Source: an uncultured Collinsella sp. (GTDB taxonomy: Bacteria; Actinomycetota; Coriobacteriia; Coriobacteriales; Coriobacteriaceae). From it: a stretch of 19,433 nucleotides of DNA. Position numbers and translations under genes: made by a program. The first letter of the stretch is position 1. Each line of letters begins with the position of its first letter. The notes under the pieces were generated by a model. The model did no database searches. It saw only the letters and a list, made by a program, of their open reading frames with translations, and was not told the origin of the DNA. This document shows positions 7,239-15,129 of this stretch, piece by piece. Where the stretch lies: assembly GCA_900754745.1 (NCBI GenBank), contig CAAEEB010000058.1, forward strand, positions 1 through 19,433. The letters are read 5' to 3'.

Positions 7239-7670
7239 CTACAGCTTAATGTCAAAGTTGATCTCGGGGACGGTGGCCAGGTCTGCCAGCGTCACACCGT
7301 CGACGTACTTTTCAATCACATCGTCCAGCCCGCGCCAGAACTTGACCGTTGAGCACAGATCGCTACGGGTGCAGCTGTTGTCGATGCCATCGCACGCCAC
7401 CGGGGCCGTGCTGCCCTCGACGGCACGCAGGATGTCGCCGGCACGCACTTCGGCCGGGTCCTTGGCCATCATGTAGCCGCCGCCCTTGCCGCGCACGCTC
7501 TTGAGCAGGCCCGCCTTCATAAGCGGACGTACCAGCTGCTCCAGATACTTTTGTGAGATATGCTCGCGATCGGCGACCTCGCGCAGGGCAATCTTGCCTT
7601 CGGCGTCGCCCAACGCCGCGATATAAATCATCAAACGGAGGGCATAGCGGCCCTTGGAAGAAATGAGCAT
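7239..7670 (-). CDS. Rrf2/IscR-family transcriptional regulator, probable SUF operon regulator
   Basis: The protein has 143 residues from ATG 7670, with GGAAGGGTAGGT just upstream; the frame is open to 7724, but that extension lacks family similarity. It starts MLISSKGRYALRLMIYIAAL, the usual Rrf2 N-terminus. A winged helix follows, with IALREVADREHISQKYLEQL as the recognition region and VRGKGGGYMMAKDPAEV as the wing. Three cysteines are spaced C-x6-C-x5-C (ACDGIDNSCTRSDLC), close to the C-x5-C-x5-C cluster site of IscR, so it probably senses iron-sulfur status. It is transcribed away from sufC, with a shared intergenic region of 180 bases. This layout strongly suggests control of the suf genes and of itself. 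Whether it represses or activates cannot be read from the sequence. Confidence 0.9.
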   Translation of the reverse strand: MLISSKGRYALRLMIYIAALGDAEGKIALREVADREHISQKYLEQLVRPLMKAGLLKSVRGKGGGYMMAKDPAEVRAGDILRAVEGSTAPVACDGIDNSCTRSDLCSTVKFWRGLDDVIEKYVDGVTLADLATVPEINFDIKL

Positions 7671-7742
7671 ACCTACCCTTCCATAACGCTGAGGACAAGC
7701 ACTTCCGATGAATTTGTCCCACAATCTGAAAAGTCGAGTGGA

Positions 7743-7766
7743 TTAGTCGGGTTTTCCCTTGACTAA
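7743..7766. promoter_or_regulatory. Candidate regulator-binding inverted repeat in suf promoter region
   Basis: TTAGTC (7743-7748) and GACTAA (7761-7766) form a perfect inverted repeat spaced by 12 bases. The right half overlaps a TTGACT (7759-7764) that would serve as a -35 box for the suf operon. A weak TAACTT at 7781-7786 lies 16 bases on, as a possible -10. If the Rrf2 protein binds here it would block the promoter. Confidence 0.4.
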
Positions 7767-7850
7767 CGCCGAACCCATAGTAACTTTATTCCGAGAAGAT
7801 TCCTAGGGTTTAGTACACCTATGAGTACACCATATACAGAGAGGGACAGC

Positions 7851-8651
7851 ATGAGTGCAAATCCGCTGCTTTCCATCGAAGGTCTGACCGCCTCCGTGGA
7901 CGAGAAGACCATCCTCCACAACGTCAACCTCAACGTCGCCGCCGGCGAGACCCACGTGCTGATGGGCCCCAACGGCGCCGGCAAATCCACCCTCGGCCAC
8001 CTGGTCATGGGCGACCCCGTCTACACCGTGCAGGACGGCCGCATCGTCTTTGACGGCCAGGACATCACCGAGCTCACCACCGACAAGCGTTCGCGCGCCG
8101 GCCTGTTTCTGAGCTTCCAGGCCCCGGTCGAGATCCCCGGCGTGCCGCTGTCGAGCTTTTTGCGCGCCAGCATCGCCGGCCGCCCCGGCCTGGAGATGAA
8201 GGGCAAGGAATTCCGCCGTCGCGTCAAGGAGCTCGCAGCCGAGCTCAACATGGATACCGCCTACCTCAACCGCGAGCTGGGCGTGGGCTTCTCGGGCGGC
8301 GAGAAAAAGAAGGTCGAGATGCTCCAGCTTCTGCTGCTGCAGCCCAAGCTCGCCATCCTTGACGAGACTGACTCCGGCCTGGACGTCGATGCCCTGTCCA
8401 CCGTCAGCCACGGCATGGACGCCTACCGCAAGAGCTGCGACGGCTCCATGCTCATCATCACGCACAACACGCGCATCCTGGAGCACCTGGATGTCGACCG
8501 CGTCCACGTTATGGTCAAGGGTCACATCGTGCGCGAGGACGACGCCTCGCTGATCCCCTGGATCGACAAGAACGGCTTTGAGACCTTCGAGCGCGAGGCC
8601 GCCGAGCAGCGCACCCAGGCCGAGGCCGCCACTGCCGAGCAGCAGGCGTAA
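7851..8651 (+). CDS. sufC: Fe-S cluster assembly ATPase SufC
   Basis: SufC is the ABC-type ATPase of the SufBCD scaffold complex in the cytoplasm; it drives conformational change for cluster assembly. The protein has 266 residues from ATG 7851, chosen because GAGAGGGAC lies 4-12 bases upstream and the protein then begins at the usual SufC position. An in-frame ATG at 7821 has a poorer site. Visible motifs are Walker A GPNGAGKST (39-47), the Q-loop region FLSFQAPVEIPGV typical of SufC, signature FSGGEKKKVEM (147-157), Walker B LAILDETDSGLD with Asp171 and Glu172, and the switch histidine in IITHNTRIL. It lacks membrane segments. The C-terminal tail is rich in Ala, Glu and Gln and slightly longer than usual. 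It is first in the operon, 12 bases before sufB. Confidence 0.97.
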   Translation: MSANPLLSIEGLTASVDEKTILHNVNLNVAAGETHVLMGPNGAGKSTLGHLVMGDPVYTVQDGRIVFDGQDITELTTDKRSRAGLFLSFQAPVEIPGVPLSSFLRASIAGRPGLEMKGKEFRRRVKELAAELNMDTAYLNRELGVGFSGGEKKKVEMLQLLLLQPKLAILDETDSGLDVDALSTVSHGMDAYRKSCDGSMLIITHNTRILEHLDVDRVHVMVKGHIVREDDASLIPWIDKNGFETFEREAAEQRTQAEAATAEQQA

Positions 8652-8663
8652 AGGGGCGACGCA

Positions 8664-10076
8664 ATGACCAAGAACCGCACCGAGGTCGCGGACATCGACC
8701 GCAGCCTCTACGACTTCACCTATGGCGAGGAGGGATTCGAGCGCCTCGACGCCGGCATCACGCCCGACATCGTGCGCGAGATCAGCGCCAAGAAGGACGA
8801 GCCGCAGTGGATGCTCGACCTGCGCCTCAAGTCCCTCGAGATCTTTAACCGTTTCCCGGATCCGACGTGGGGCCCCTCCATCGAGGGCCTGGACATGGAC
8901 AACATCGTCACCTACGTCAAGCCCAACACCGACCAAAAGCACGACTGGGAGTCGGTGCCCGACGACATCAAGAACACCTTTGAGCGCCTGGGCATCCCCG
9001 AGGCCGAACGCAGCTACCTGGCGGGCGTCGGCGCACAGTACGACTCCGAGCTGGTCTACCACAACATGCAGGACACGGCGTCCAAGATGGGTATCGTCTA
9101 CTCCGGCATTGAGGAGGCCCTGCACGATCCGCAGTGGGAGCCGCTCATCCACGAGAAGTTTATGACGCTCATCCCGCCCACCGACCACAAGTTTGCGGCT
9201 CTGCACGGCGCCGTGTGGTCGGGCGGCTCGTTTGTCTACGTGCCCAAGGGCACCAAGCTCGACTTCCCGCTGCAGAGCTACTTCCGCCTCAACGCCAAGG
9301 GCGCCGGCCAGTTTGAGCACACGCTCATCATCGTCGAGGACGACGCCGACCTGCACTTTATCGAGGGCTGCTCCGCACCCAAGTACAACGTGGCCAACCT
9401 CCACGCCGGCGCTGTGGAGCTCTTTGTGGGCAAGCGTGCGCACCTGCGCTACTCGACCATCGAGAACTGGTCCAAGAACATGTACAACCTCAACACCAAG
9501 CGTGCGCGCGTGGACGAGGACGGCGACATCGAGTGGATCAGCGGCTCCTTCGGCAGCCATGTGGGCTACCTCTACCCCATGAGCGTGCTCAACGGCCGCC
9601 GCGCCCGCTCGAGCTTTACCGGCATCACCTTTGCCGGCGCCGGCCAGAACCTCGATACTGGTTGCAAGGTCGTGCTCAACGCGCCCGACACCTCGGCAAC
9701 CGTAGAGACCAAGGGCATCTCCAAGAGCGGCGGCATCCAGACCTTCCGCAGCTCTATCGTGGCCACGCCCAAGGCCGAGGGCTCCAAGGCAACCGTGAGC
9801 TGCCAGTCGCTCATGCTCGACGACCAAAGCCGCTCCGATACCATCCCCGCCATGGACATCCGCGCCAAGAATGTCGACATCGGCCACGAGGCGACCATCG
9901 GCCGCATCGGCGACGACAAGGTGTTCTACCTGATGAGCCGCGGTATCTCGGAGGAAGAGGCCCGCACCATGATCGTCAACGGCTTTGCCAACCCGGTCTC
10001 CAAGGAGCTGCCGCTGGAGTACGCCGTCGAGATGAACAACCTGATCAAGCTCGAGATGGAAGGAGCGATCGGATAA
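8664..10076 (+). CDS. sufB: Fe-S cluster assembly scaffold SufB
   Basis: SufB is the scaffold subunit on which new iron-sulfur clusters form, in complex with SufC and SufD. The protein has 470 residues, the normal length of the family, from ATG 8664 with AAAGGGG 9-15 bases upstream. Typical SufB segments are seen: SEGIEEALHDPQWEPLIH-like sequence after residue 140, AALHGAVWSGGSFVYVPKG, HFIEGCSAPKYN, the beta-helix core with WSKNMYNLNTKRA, and the C-terminal DIGHEATIGRIGDDKVFYL with SRGISEEEA. The family's sulfur-accepting cysteine lies among the C-terminal beta-helix cysteines; CQSLMLDD is the best candidate here. The stop codon overlaps the sufD start by one base (TAATG), pointing to translational coupling. 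Confidence 0.97.
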   Translation: MTKNRTEVADIDRSLYDFTYGEEGFERLDAGITPDIVREISAKKDEPQWMLDLRLKSLEIFNRFPDPTWGPSIEGLDMDNIVTYVKPNTDQKHDWESVPDDIKNTFERLGIPEAERSYLAGVGAQYDSELVYHNMQDTASKMGIVYSGIEEALHDPQWEPLIHEKFMTLIPPTDHKFAALHGAVWSGGSFVYVPKGTKLDFPLQSYFRLNAKGAGQFEHTLIIVEDDADLHFIEGCSAPKYNVANLHAGAVELFVGKRAHLRYSTIENWSKNMYNLNTKRARVDEDGDIEWISGSFGSHVGYLYPMSVLNGRRARSSFTGITFAGAGQNLDTGCKVVLNAPDTSATVETKGISKSGGIQTFRSSIVATPKAEGSKATVSCQSLMLDDQSRSDTIPAMDIRAKNVDIGHEATIGRIGDDKVFYLMSRGISEEEARTMIVNGFANPVSKELPLEYAVEMNNLIKLEMEGAIG

Positions 10077-11347
10077 TGAAACAGGAAACCAACACCGCTG
10101 CCACCACGCTCGAGCAGGTCAATGCGATGCCCGCAGCAACTTGGGGCTGGTTGAAAATGAACCAGACCAAGCTCGAGCTTTCGGACGAACTTGCTGCCGC
10201 CCCCGCCGAGGCCGTTGAGGTCGAGGGCCTGGATGAGCAGTTTGCCGGCTCGGCCGACGCCTTCGACGCCGCCATGGAAGCCATGGCCGAGCGCTTCCCC
10301 GAGCGCCGTACCGCTACCCCCGGTGATGTCGCCGATCGTGCCCGCATCACGCCCGAAACCGAGCTCGACGTGCCCGCCACCTCCGCCTACCAGGCCGGCG
10401 CCATCAAACTCGAAGAGGAACTCTCCCCTGCCGAGGCATTCGAGACCGGCATGGGCGAGGCCACCTACGCCTACTTGACCGACCACGCTACCAAGCGCAT
10501 CGTCATCGACGTGCCCGCGTACAAGCACGCCACGGTTACCGTGCGCGTTAGCGGTGTCGACGCGGCGGCGGCCATCGCCGCTATCGATGTCGTCGCTCGT
10601 CCGCAGGCAACGCTCAACCTGCAGATCGCCCTGGACTCCCCCGTAGCCGGCGAGGGCGTCGTGGGCTCCGTGCTGCGCGTGTGCGCCCACGAGTACGCCA
10701 CCGTCAACGTGACCTGCACGCAGACGCTCGATGACAGCTGGATCGCGCTCGACGACACCGGTCTGTTCCTGGACGAGGGCGCGCGCGTCAACGTACAGCA
10801 CACCGTCCTGGGTGCCGGCGCCAGCGCCACCGGCCTTGCCGGAGACCTGCTGGGCGACGCCGCCAAGGTGACGATCGATACCGATTACCTGGGCGCCCGC
10901 GAGCAGGTGCGCGACTTTAACTACGAGCTGCGCCACCGCGGCCGCAAGACCGAGTGCGAGATCGACGCCAACGGTGTGCTGACTGGCACGTCCAAGAAGG
11001 TCTACCGCGGCACCATCGACCTCGTGCACGGCTGCAAGGGTGCCGTCGGCACCGAGCGCGAGACGGTGCTGCTCGCCAACAAGGGCGTCGACAACAAGAC
11101 CGTTCCCGTCATCCTCTGCGACGAGGACGACGTCGCCGGCAACCACGGCGCCACCATCGGCCACGTCCGCGACGAGCAGCTGTTCTACCTCGCCTGCCGC
11201 GGCCTTGACCAAAACGCCGCCGAGGATCTGTTCATCCGCGCCAAGCTGGAGGACGCCGCGCTTTCCGCCACCGATGAGCGCACCCGCGCTGCCGTCGTCC
11301 GCCTGGGCAACAACCTGATCGACAACTTTGAAGAGGAGCTCGCATGA
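10076..11347 (+). CDS. sufD: Fe-S cluster assembly protein SufD
   Basis: SufD is the SufB paralogue that completes the SufBC2D complex and is linked to iron entry. The protein has 423 residues from ATG 10076, which shares its A with the sufB TAA; AAGGAG at 10060-10065 is a well placed ribosome binding site. The frame is open much further upstream inside sufB, but that is a shadow. The N-terminus is helical and low in conservation (MPAATWGWLKMNQTKL), as is usual. The C-terminal beta-helix part carries YRGTIDLVHGCKGAVGTERE and VAGNHGATIGHVRDEQLFYL, the latter with the conserved histidine thought to contact the cluster site. The stop overlaps the sufS start (ATGA). This N-terminal half is more divergent than SufB. 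Confidence 0.94.
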   Translation: MKQETNTAATTLEQVNAMPAATWGWLKMNQTKLELSDELAAAPAEAVEVEGLDEQFAGSADAFDAAMEAMAERFPERRTATPGDVADRARITPETELDVPATSAYQAGAIKLEEELSPAEAFETGMGEATYAYLTDHATKRIVIDVPAYKHATVTVRVSGVDAAAAIAAIDVVARPQATLNLQIALDSPVAGEGVVGSVLRVCAHEYATVNVTCTQTLDDSWIALDDTGLFLDEGARVNVQHTVLGAGASATGLAGDLLGDAAKVTIDTDYLGAREQVRDFNYELRHRGRKTECEIDANGVLTGTSKKVYRGTIDLVHGCKGAVGTERETVLLANKGVDNKTVPVILCDEDDVAGNHGATIGHVRDEQLFYLACRGLDQNAAEDLFIRAKLEDAALSATDERTRAAVVRLGNNLIDNFEEELA

Positions 11348-12669
11348 TCGATACCGAGCACGTTAAATGCGATACCTGTACCGCACCGGAGCCCATGGAG
11401 CTCGACGCCAGTGACGAGGCTTCGCGCGGCTGGCCCACCGTGGACATCGAGACTAACCCCTACAAGGCGCAGTTCCCGCTGTTCCAGCAGCATCCCGAGA
11501 TCGCCTTCCTCGATAGCGCAGCCACCGCGCAGCGCCCCGCCTGCGTGCTCGACGCCGAGCGCGACTTCTACCAGCGCATGAACGCAAACCCCCTGCGCGG
11601 CCTGTACTCACTGTCCGTCGAGGCCACCGACGCTATCGCGAAGGTGCGCCAGCAAATCGCCGATCTCATCGGCGCTTCCCAGGCCAACGAGGTCATCTTC
11701 ACCCGCAACACCAGCGAGTCGCTCAACCTGGTAGCCAAGAGCTTTGCGCCCACGGTGCTGGAGCCCGGCGACGAGGTCGTCATCACCATCATGGAGCACC
11801 ACTCCAACCTGATCCCGTGGCAGCAGGTCTGCCGCGAGACCGGCGCCAAGCTCGTCTACCTCTATCCCACCAAGACCGGCCAGCTCACGACCGAGGAGGT
11901 TCTGTCCAAGGTGGGTCCCAAGACCAAGATTTTGGCCGTGGGTCAGGTCTCCAACGTGCTAGGCGTCGAGAACCCGGTCAAGAACCTCGGCAAGCTCGTG
12001 CACAAGTATGGCGGCTATCTGGTCGTCGACGGCGCGCAGTCGTTGCCGCACATGCCGGTCAACGTGGCCGATCTGGGCGCCGACTTCTTTGCCTTTAGCG
12101 CGCACAAGGCCATGGGCCCCATGGGCATCGGCGTACTGTGGGGCAAGATGGACCTGCTCAACGCCATGCCGCCCATGCTCACCGGCGGCGAGATGATCGA
12201 TTTGGTCACCGAGCAGGACGCCGTCTGGGCGCCCGTACCCGAGAAGTTCGAGGCCGGCACGCAGGACGCCGCCGGCATCTTCGCCACAGGCGCCGCCCTC
12301 GACTACCTCGTCAACACGGTTGGCTACGAAAACATCCAGGCACGCGAGCGGGCACTCGTCCACTACCTGATGGGCGAGCTCATGCAGATCGACTTTGTCC
12401 AAATCATCGGCTCCATCTATTGGGACAACCACCACGGCGTCGTGAGCTTTAATGTCAAGGGCATCCATCCGCACGACGTCGCGAGCATCATGGACATGGA
12501 CGGCGTGTGCATCCGCGCCGGCCACCACTGCGCACAGCCGTTGCTTACCTGGCTGGGCGTCGAGAACCTTGCCTGCTGCCGCGCCAGCGTGGCCTTCTAC
12601 AACGACAAGGCCGACATCGATAAGTTCATCGCCGGACTGCATCACGTTTGGAGCACGTTCAATGGGTAA
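11344..12669 (+). CDS. sufS: Cysteine desulfurase SufS (type II)
   Basis: This PLP enzyme takes sulfur from L-cysteine, leaving alanine, and passes it as persulfide to SufU. The protein has 441 residues, some 30 more than a standard SufS, because of an N-terminal extension with a C-x-x-C pair (Cys9, Cys12: VKCDTCTAPE) before the normal family start near NPYKAQFPLFQQHPEIAFLD. The core shows ATAQRP, TRNTSESLNLVA, EHHSNLIPWQ, VDGAQSLPHMPV and the PLP lysine in FSAHKAMGPMG (Lys255). The active cysteine sits in RAGHHCAQP (Cys396). A QVSNVLG segment matches the substrate loop. The start ATG overlaps the sufD stop by 4 bases and the end overlaps sufU by 8 bases. The extension could be a metal-binding or redox add-on, or the true start may be an internal Met at 19 or so. 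Confidence 0.96.
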   Translation: MIDTEHVKCDTCTAPEPMELDASDEASRGWPTVDIETNPYKAQFPLFQQHPEIAFLDSAATAQRPACVLDAERDFYQRMNANPLRGLYSLSVEATDAIAKVRQQIADLIGASQANEVIFTRNTSESLNLVAKSFAPTVLEPGDEVVITIMEHHSNLIPWQQVCRETGAKLVYLYPTKTGQLTTEEVLSKVGPKTKILAVGQVSNVLGVENPVKNLGKLVHKYGGYLVVDGAQSLPHMPVNVADLGADFFAFSAHKAMGPMGIGVLWGKMDLLNAMPPMLTGGEMIDLVTEQDAVWAPVPEKFEAGTQDAAGIFATGAALDYLVNTVGYENIQARERALVHYLMGELMQIDFVQIIGSIYWDNHHGVVSFNVKGIHPHDVASIMDMDGVCIRAGHHCAQPLLTWLGVENLACCRASVAFYNDKADIDKFIAGLHHVWSTFNG

Positions 12670-13096
12670 TCTTTACACCTCCACCACGTTTATGGAGCAC
12701 AACTCGCACCCCGACTACAAGTACGAGATGGACGCCCCCACGCACGAGCACGACGGCATCAACCCCAGCTGCGGCGACGAGCTCACCTTGCAGCTGCGTG
12801 TCGAGAAAGGCGTGATCGAGGAGGCTTCCTTTACCGGTCACGGCTGCGCCATCAGCCAGGCCAGCGCCGATATCATGGCCGACCTCATCACCGGCGAGAC
12901 GGTCGAGGAGGCACGCCGCCTGGCCGGGCTCTTCCTGGCCATGATCCGCGGCGAGCAGCTCTCCGACGAAGACCTGGAAGATCTGGACGAGGCCGCCCAG
13001 CTTCAGGACATCTCGCACATGCCCGCCCGCGTCAAGTGCGCCGAGCTCGCCTGGCGCACCCTCGACGGCATGCTCACGGGACAAAATAATCAGTAA
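12662..13096 (+). CDS. sufU: SufU zinc-dependent sulfurtransferase / scaffold-like protein
   Basis: SufU accepts persulfide sulfur from SufS through a zinc-bound cysteine and hands it to SufBCD, as shown for the Bacillus protein. The 144 residues start at ATG 12662, overlapping the end of sufS, with TTGGAG 10-15 bases upstream. The zinc ligands of the family are all present: Cys37 and Asp39 in NPSCGDEL, Cys62 in GHGCAISQAS, and Cys126 in RVKCAELAWRTL. The insertion between the second and third cysteine (residues about 85-115), which separates SufU from IscU, is also present. It is the last gene of the operon and is followed by a terminator. No sufE, sufA or sufT gene is seen nearby. Confidence 0.95.
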   Translation: MGNLYTSTTFMEHNSHPDYKYEMDAPTHEHDGINPSCGDELTLQLRVEKGVIEEASFTGHGCAISQASADIMADLITGETVEEARRLAGLFLAMIRGEQLSDEDLEDLDEAAQLQDISHMPARVKCAELAWRTLDGMLTGQNNQ

Positions 13097-13124
13097 TAGT
13101 TGTCTCAAAACTGAAGAATTCTGT

Positions 13125-13167
13125 TGGCCGAATTGCTTAACTTTCGCGATTCGGCCATTTTCTTTTC
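13125..13167 (+). terminator. Rho-independent terminator of the suf operon
   Basis: TGGCCGAAT (13125-13133) pairs perfectly with ATTCGGCCA (13149-13157), and TTTTCTTTTCT follows. It lies 29 bases after the sufU stop. It also lies past the end of the convergent minus-strand gene ending at 13173, so it may serve both, although the minus-strand run of T is weak. Confidence 0.85.
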
Positions 13168-13172
13168 TGCCT

Positions 13173-13973
13173 TTATTTCGAGCCCTCGGCCTGCGCGTCC
13201 ACCTTCGTATAAGCGCGCACAATACGAGAGACGGTACTTTTGCCAATCCCCGTATACCGCTCAATCTGGCGCACCGTAAACCCGGCATCGTGCAATCCGA
13301 GAATAACGATATTGCGCTGCGCCGGCGGTGCAGCTTTAACCCCGTGGAGCGGAACCCCGAGTCCCTTCGCCAACTTTTCGGCAAAGGCGTGCCGCTCCCA
13401 CTCCGTCTCTTCCATATCGGGCATCGCTGGCTCGCTGCCGTTGGGCGTCGAAAGCGAATGGGCAACAAAGCCCTCGGCAGAACCAAAAAGCTCAAGAACG
13501 CAAGAAGGGTCGGAAAATCCCCTCGTCATTTCGTTGTCATAGGCCCGTAGATACTCGGCAAAGCTGCTCCACGGATAGCGCTCAATCAGAGCAATACCCG
13601 CCTCCTGCGGATCAGCGTGTACAGAGCAAATAGCCTCCATCACCTGATAGTCGGTATCGAGCGAGCGGCGCTCAAAACGGTCCCGAAACAGATGGCCCGT
13701 GCGCCCGGTACTTTTATTGAACCGACGAGCATACGTCAGCAGCAACCGCTGCATGGCTACGCTCATTTCGTCCTCATAATCCAAAAGCACCAGATCCACG
13801 TGGTCGCCCATGAGACACCACGCCACAATCGTCACCCGGGCATCGCGGCAGCACTCGCGCATCAGCTCCAAAAACTCCCACCGGTCTTCGTCGTCCTCAA
13901 AGATGAGCTGCTTGCCCGTACCGCGGGCACAGACATGGTAAAAGCCGGTAACCGTTCTCCAAACGCGCTGCAT
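13173..13973 (-). CDS. Y1-type (RAYT-like) transposase-family protein with C-terminal helix-turn-helix
   Basis: The protein has 266 residues from ATG 13973, chosen because GAAGGGAG precedes it and the family similarity begins right there (MQRVWRTVTGFYHVCARGTG); the frame is open to 14153 without similarity. The N-terminal 150 residues follow the REP-associated tyrosine transposase pattern: H-V-x-x-R near 13-17, ARVTIVAWCLMGDHVDLVLL, TYARRFNKSTGRTGHLFRDR, then HADPQEAGI. In this family the metal site is H-x-H; here it is His58-Val-Asp60, so the second histidine is lost. Tyr81 is one possible nucleophile, not certain. Residues about 225-262 form a helix-turn-helix (VRQIERYTGIGKSTVSRIV), an add-on common in actinobacterial and clostridial versions. 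It stands alone between two iron-sulfur loci. It may be a domesticated DNA-processing protein. Confidence 0.8.
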   Translation of the reverse strand: MQRVWRTVTGFYHVCARGTGKQLIFEDDEDRWEFLELMRECCRDARVTIVAWCLMGDHVDLVLLDYEDEMSVAMQRLLLTYARRFNKSTGRTGHLFRDRFERRSLDTDYQVMEAICSVHADPQEAGIALIERYPWSSFAEYLRAYDNEMTRGFSDPSCVLELFGSAEGFVAHSLSTPNGSEPAMPDMEETEWERHAFAEKLAKGLGVPLHGVKAAPPAQRNIVILGLHDAGFTVRQIERYTGIGKSTVSRIVRAYTKVDAQAEGSK

Positions 13974-14376
13974 GGCGCTCCCTTCGCCGGGATCTGCTTG
14001 CCATCCAATACAGCACGATTGAAGCGTGCCATCAAAACATTCACGCAAAACAATACACTCGCGCGGCCAAAGGCGGTATACAGGCGGCGAACGGCACCGT
14101 TGCAACAGGTCAACCCCCGCAACGCATACAAGAGCTGAGCAAAAGCTTGCCAAAGACTGTCCCCCTCAACGGAAGTTCCCGGCCACAAAACACAAAGTTA
14201 AATCGCTTCAATTGAAAGTTCCGCGCTTCTCGCTACGAAAACTGAGCCGTTCGCCGAATATTCCGTGCATTTCGCGGTATTATAAGGGCTGCATGTCATG
14301 TCCCTTTCGAAGGGTCGCCCGGCAATCGCCAGCCACGACCCCCAGACGGGACGCCAACACGATAGAGAGGAGAGGC
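13974..14376. other. Intergenic region of 403 bp between divergent genes
   Basis: No convincing gene lies here. It must hold the promoters of the minus-strand RAYT-like gene and of the NifU-like/GGGtGRT pair. A TATTAT at 14278-14283 (overlapping TATAAG) is a candidate -10 for the plus strand, about 95 bases before the scaffold gene, but no good -35 is seen at the right distance. A perfect palindrome TTCAATTGAA at 14207-14216 is a possible operator. No copies of a REP-like palindrome that would fit the neighbouring transposase were found. Confidence 0.4.
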
Positions 14377-15111
14377 ATGCAGTACTCACAGGAAGTGGAG
14401 AACATGTGCCCCGTTGCCAAGGGTGCATACCACGGCCCCGCACCCATCCCCGAGGAGGGCAAGTGGGTCCAGGCTAAGGAGATTTCCGACATCTCCGGTC
14501 TTACGCACGGTGTGGGTTGGTGCGCACCTCAGCAGGGCGCCTGCAAGCTCACGCTGAACGTCAAGGACGGCATCATCGAGGAGGCCCTCGTTGAGACCAT
14601 CGGCTGCTCGGGCATGACCCACTCTGCCGCCATGGCTTCCGAGATCCTTCCCGGTAAGACCATCCTCGAGGCCCTCAACACCGACCTTGTCTGCGACGCC
14701 ATCAACGTTGCTATGCGCGAGATCTTCCTGCAGATCGTTTACGGCCGCAGCCAGACCGCGTTCTCCGAGGGCGGCCTGCCCGTGGGCGCCTCCCTCGACG
14801 ACCTCGGCAAGGGCCTTCGCTCTCAGGTCGGCACCATGTTCGGCACCAAGGCCAAGGGCGCTCGTTACCTCGAGCTCGCTCAGGGCTACGTCACCCGCAT
14901 GGCTCTCAACGACAAGAACGAGATCATCGCGTTCGAGTTCCTGAACCTCGGTAAGTTCACCGACGCCGTCAAGGCCGGTAAGACCCCCGAGGAGGCCATC
15001 GCTGGCGCTATGGGCCACTATGGTCAGTGGGAGAACGCTGCCAAGTACATCGACCCGCGCACCGACGAGGAGACTCACTCCGTCGCCAGCGTGTTCCCGG
15101 TTCACGAGTAG
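14377..15111 (+). CDS. NifU/IscU-like iron-sulfur scaffold protein paired with GGGtGRT protein
   Basis: The protein has 244 residues from ATG 14377 with a strong GAGAGGAGAGG just upstream. The middle part follows the IscU/NifU N-terminal fold: ACKLTLNVKDGIIEEALVET, then IGCSGMTHSAAMASEILPGK. Cys56 and Cys77 fall at the first and second scaffold cysteines, and Cys106 (DLVCDAIN) may be the third. Cys49 (GVGWCAPQ) and Cys11 are further candidates. The Asp that follows the first cysteine in IscU and SufU is replaced by Lys57. Beyond residue 115 it carries about 130 residues not found in IscU, including FEFLNLGKFTDAVKAGKTPE. So this is a distinct subfamily, not a second SufU. It lies 18 bases before the GGGtGRT gene, so they form one operon. 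The role in cluster assembly is inferred from the fold; the client is unknown. Confidence 0.88.
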   Translation: MQYSQEVENMCPVAKGAYHGPAPIPEEGKWVQAKEISDISGLTHGVGWCAPQQGACKLTLNVKDGIIEEALVETIGCSGMTHSAAMASEILPGKTILEALNTDLVCDAINVAMREIFLQIVYGRSQTAFSEGGLPVGASLDDLGKGLRSQVGTMFGTKAKGARYLELAQGYVTRMALNDKNEIIAFEFLNLGKFTDAVKAGKTPEEAIAGAMGHYGQWENAAKYIDPRTDEETHSVASVFPVHE

Positions 15112-15129
15112 AAAGGGAGGGAAATAACT

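Noticed and set aside
7803..9887. A 694-residue minus-strand open frame antisense to sufC and sufB
   Set aside because: Its sequence is low-complexity (Val, Ala, Gly, Asp, Leu, His), has no motif or ribosome binding site, and is explained by the GC-rich third codon positions of the real genes on the other strand.
9926..11212. A 428-residue minus-strand open frame antisense to sufD
   Set aside because: Same reasons: shadow of a certain suf gene with no features of its own.
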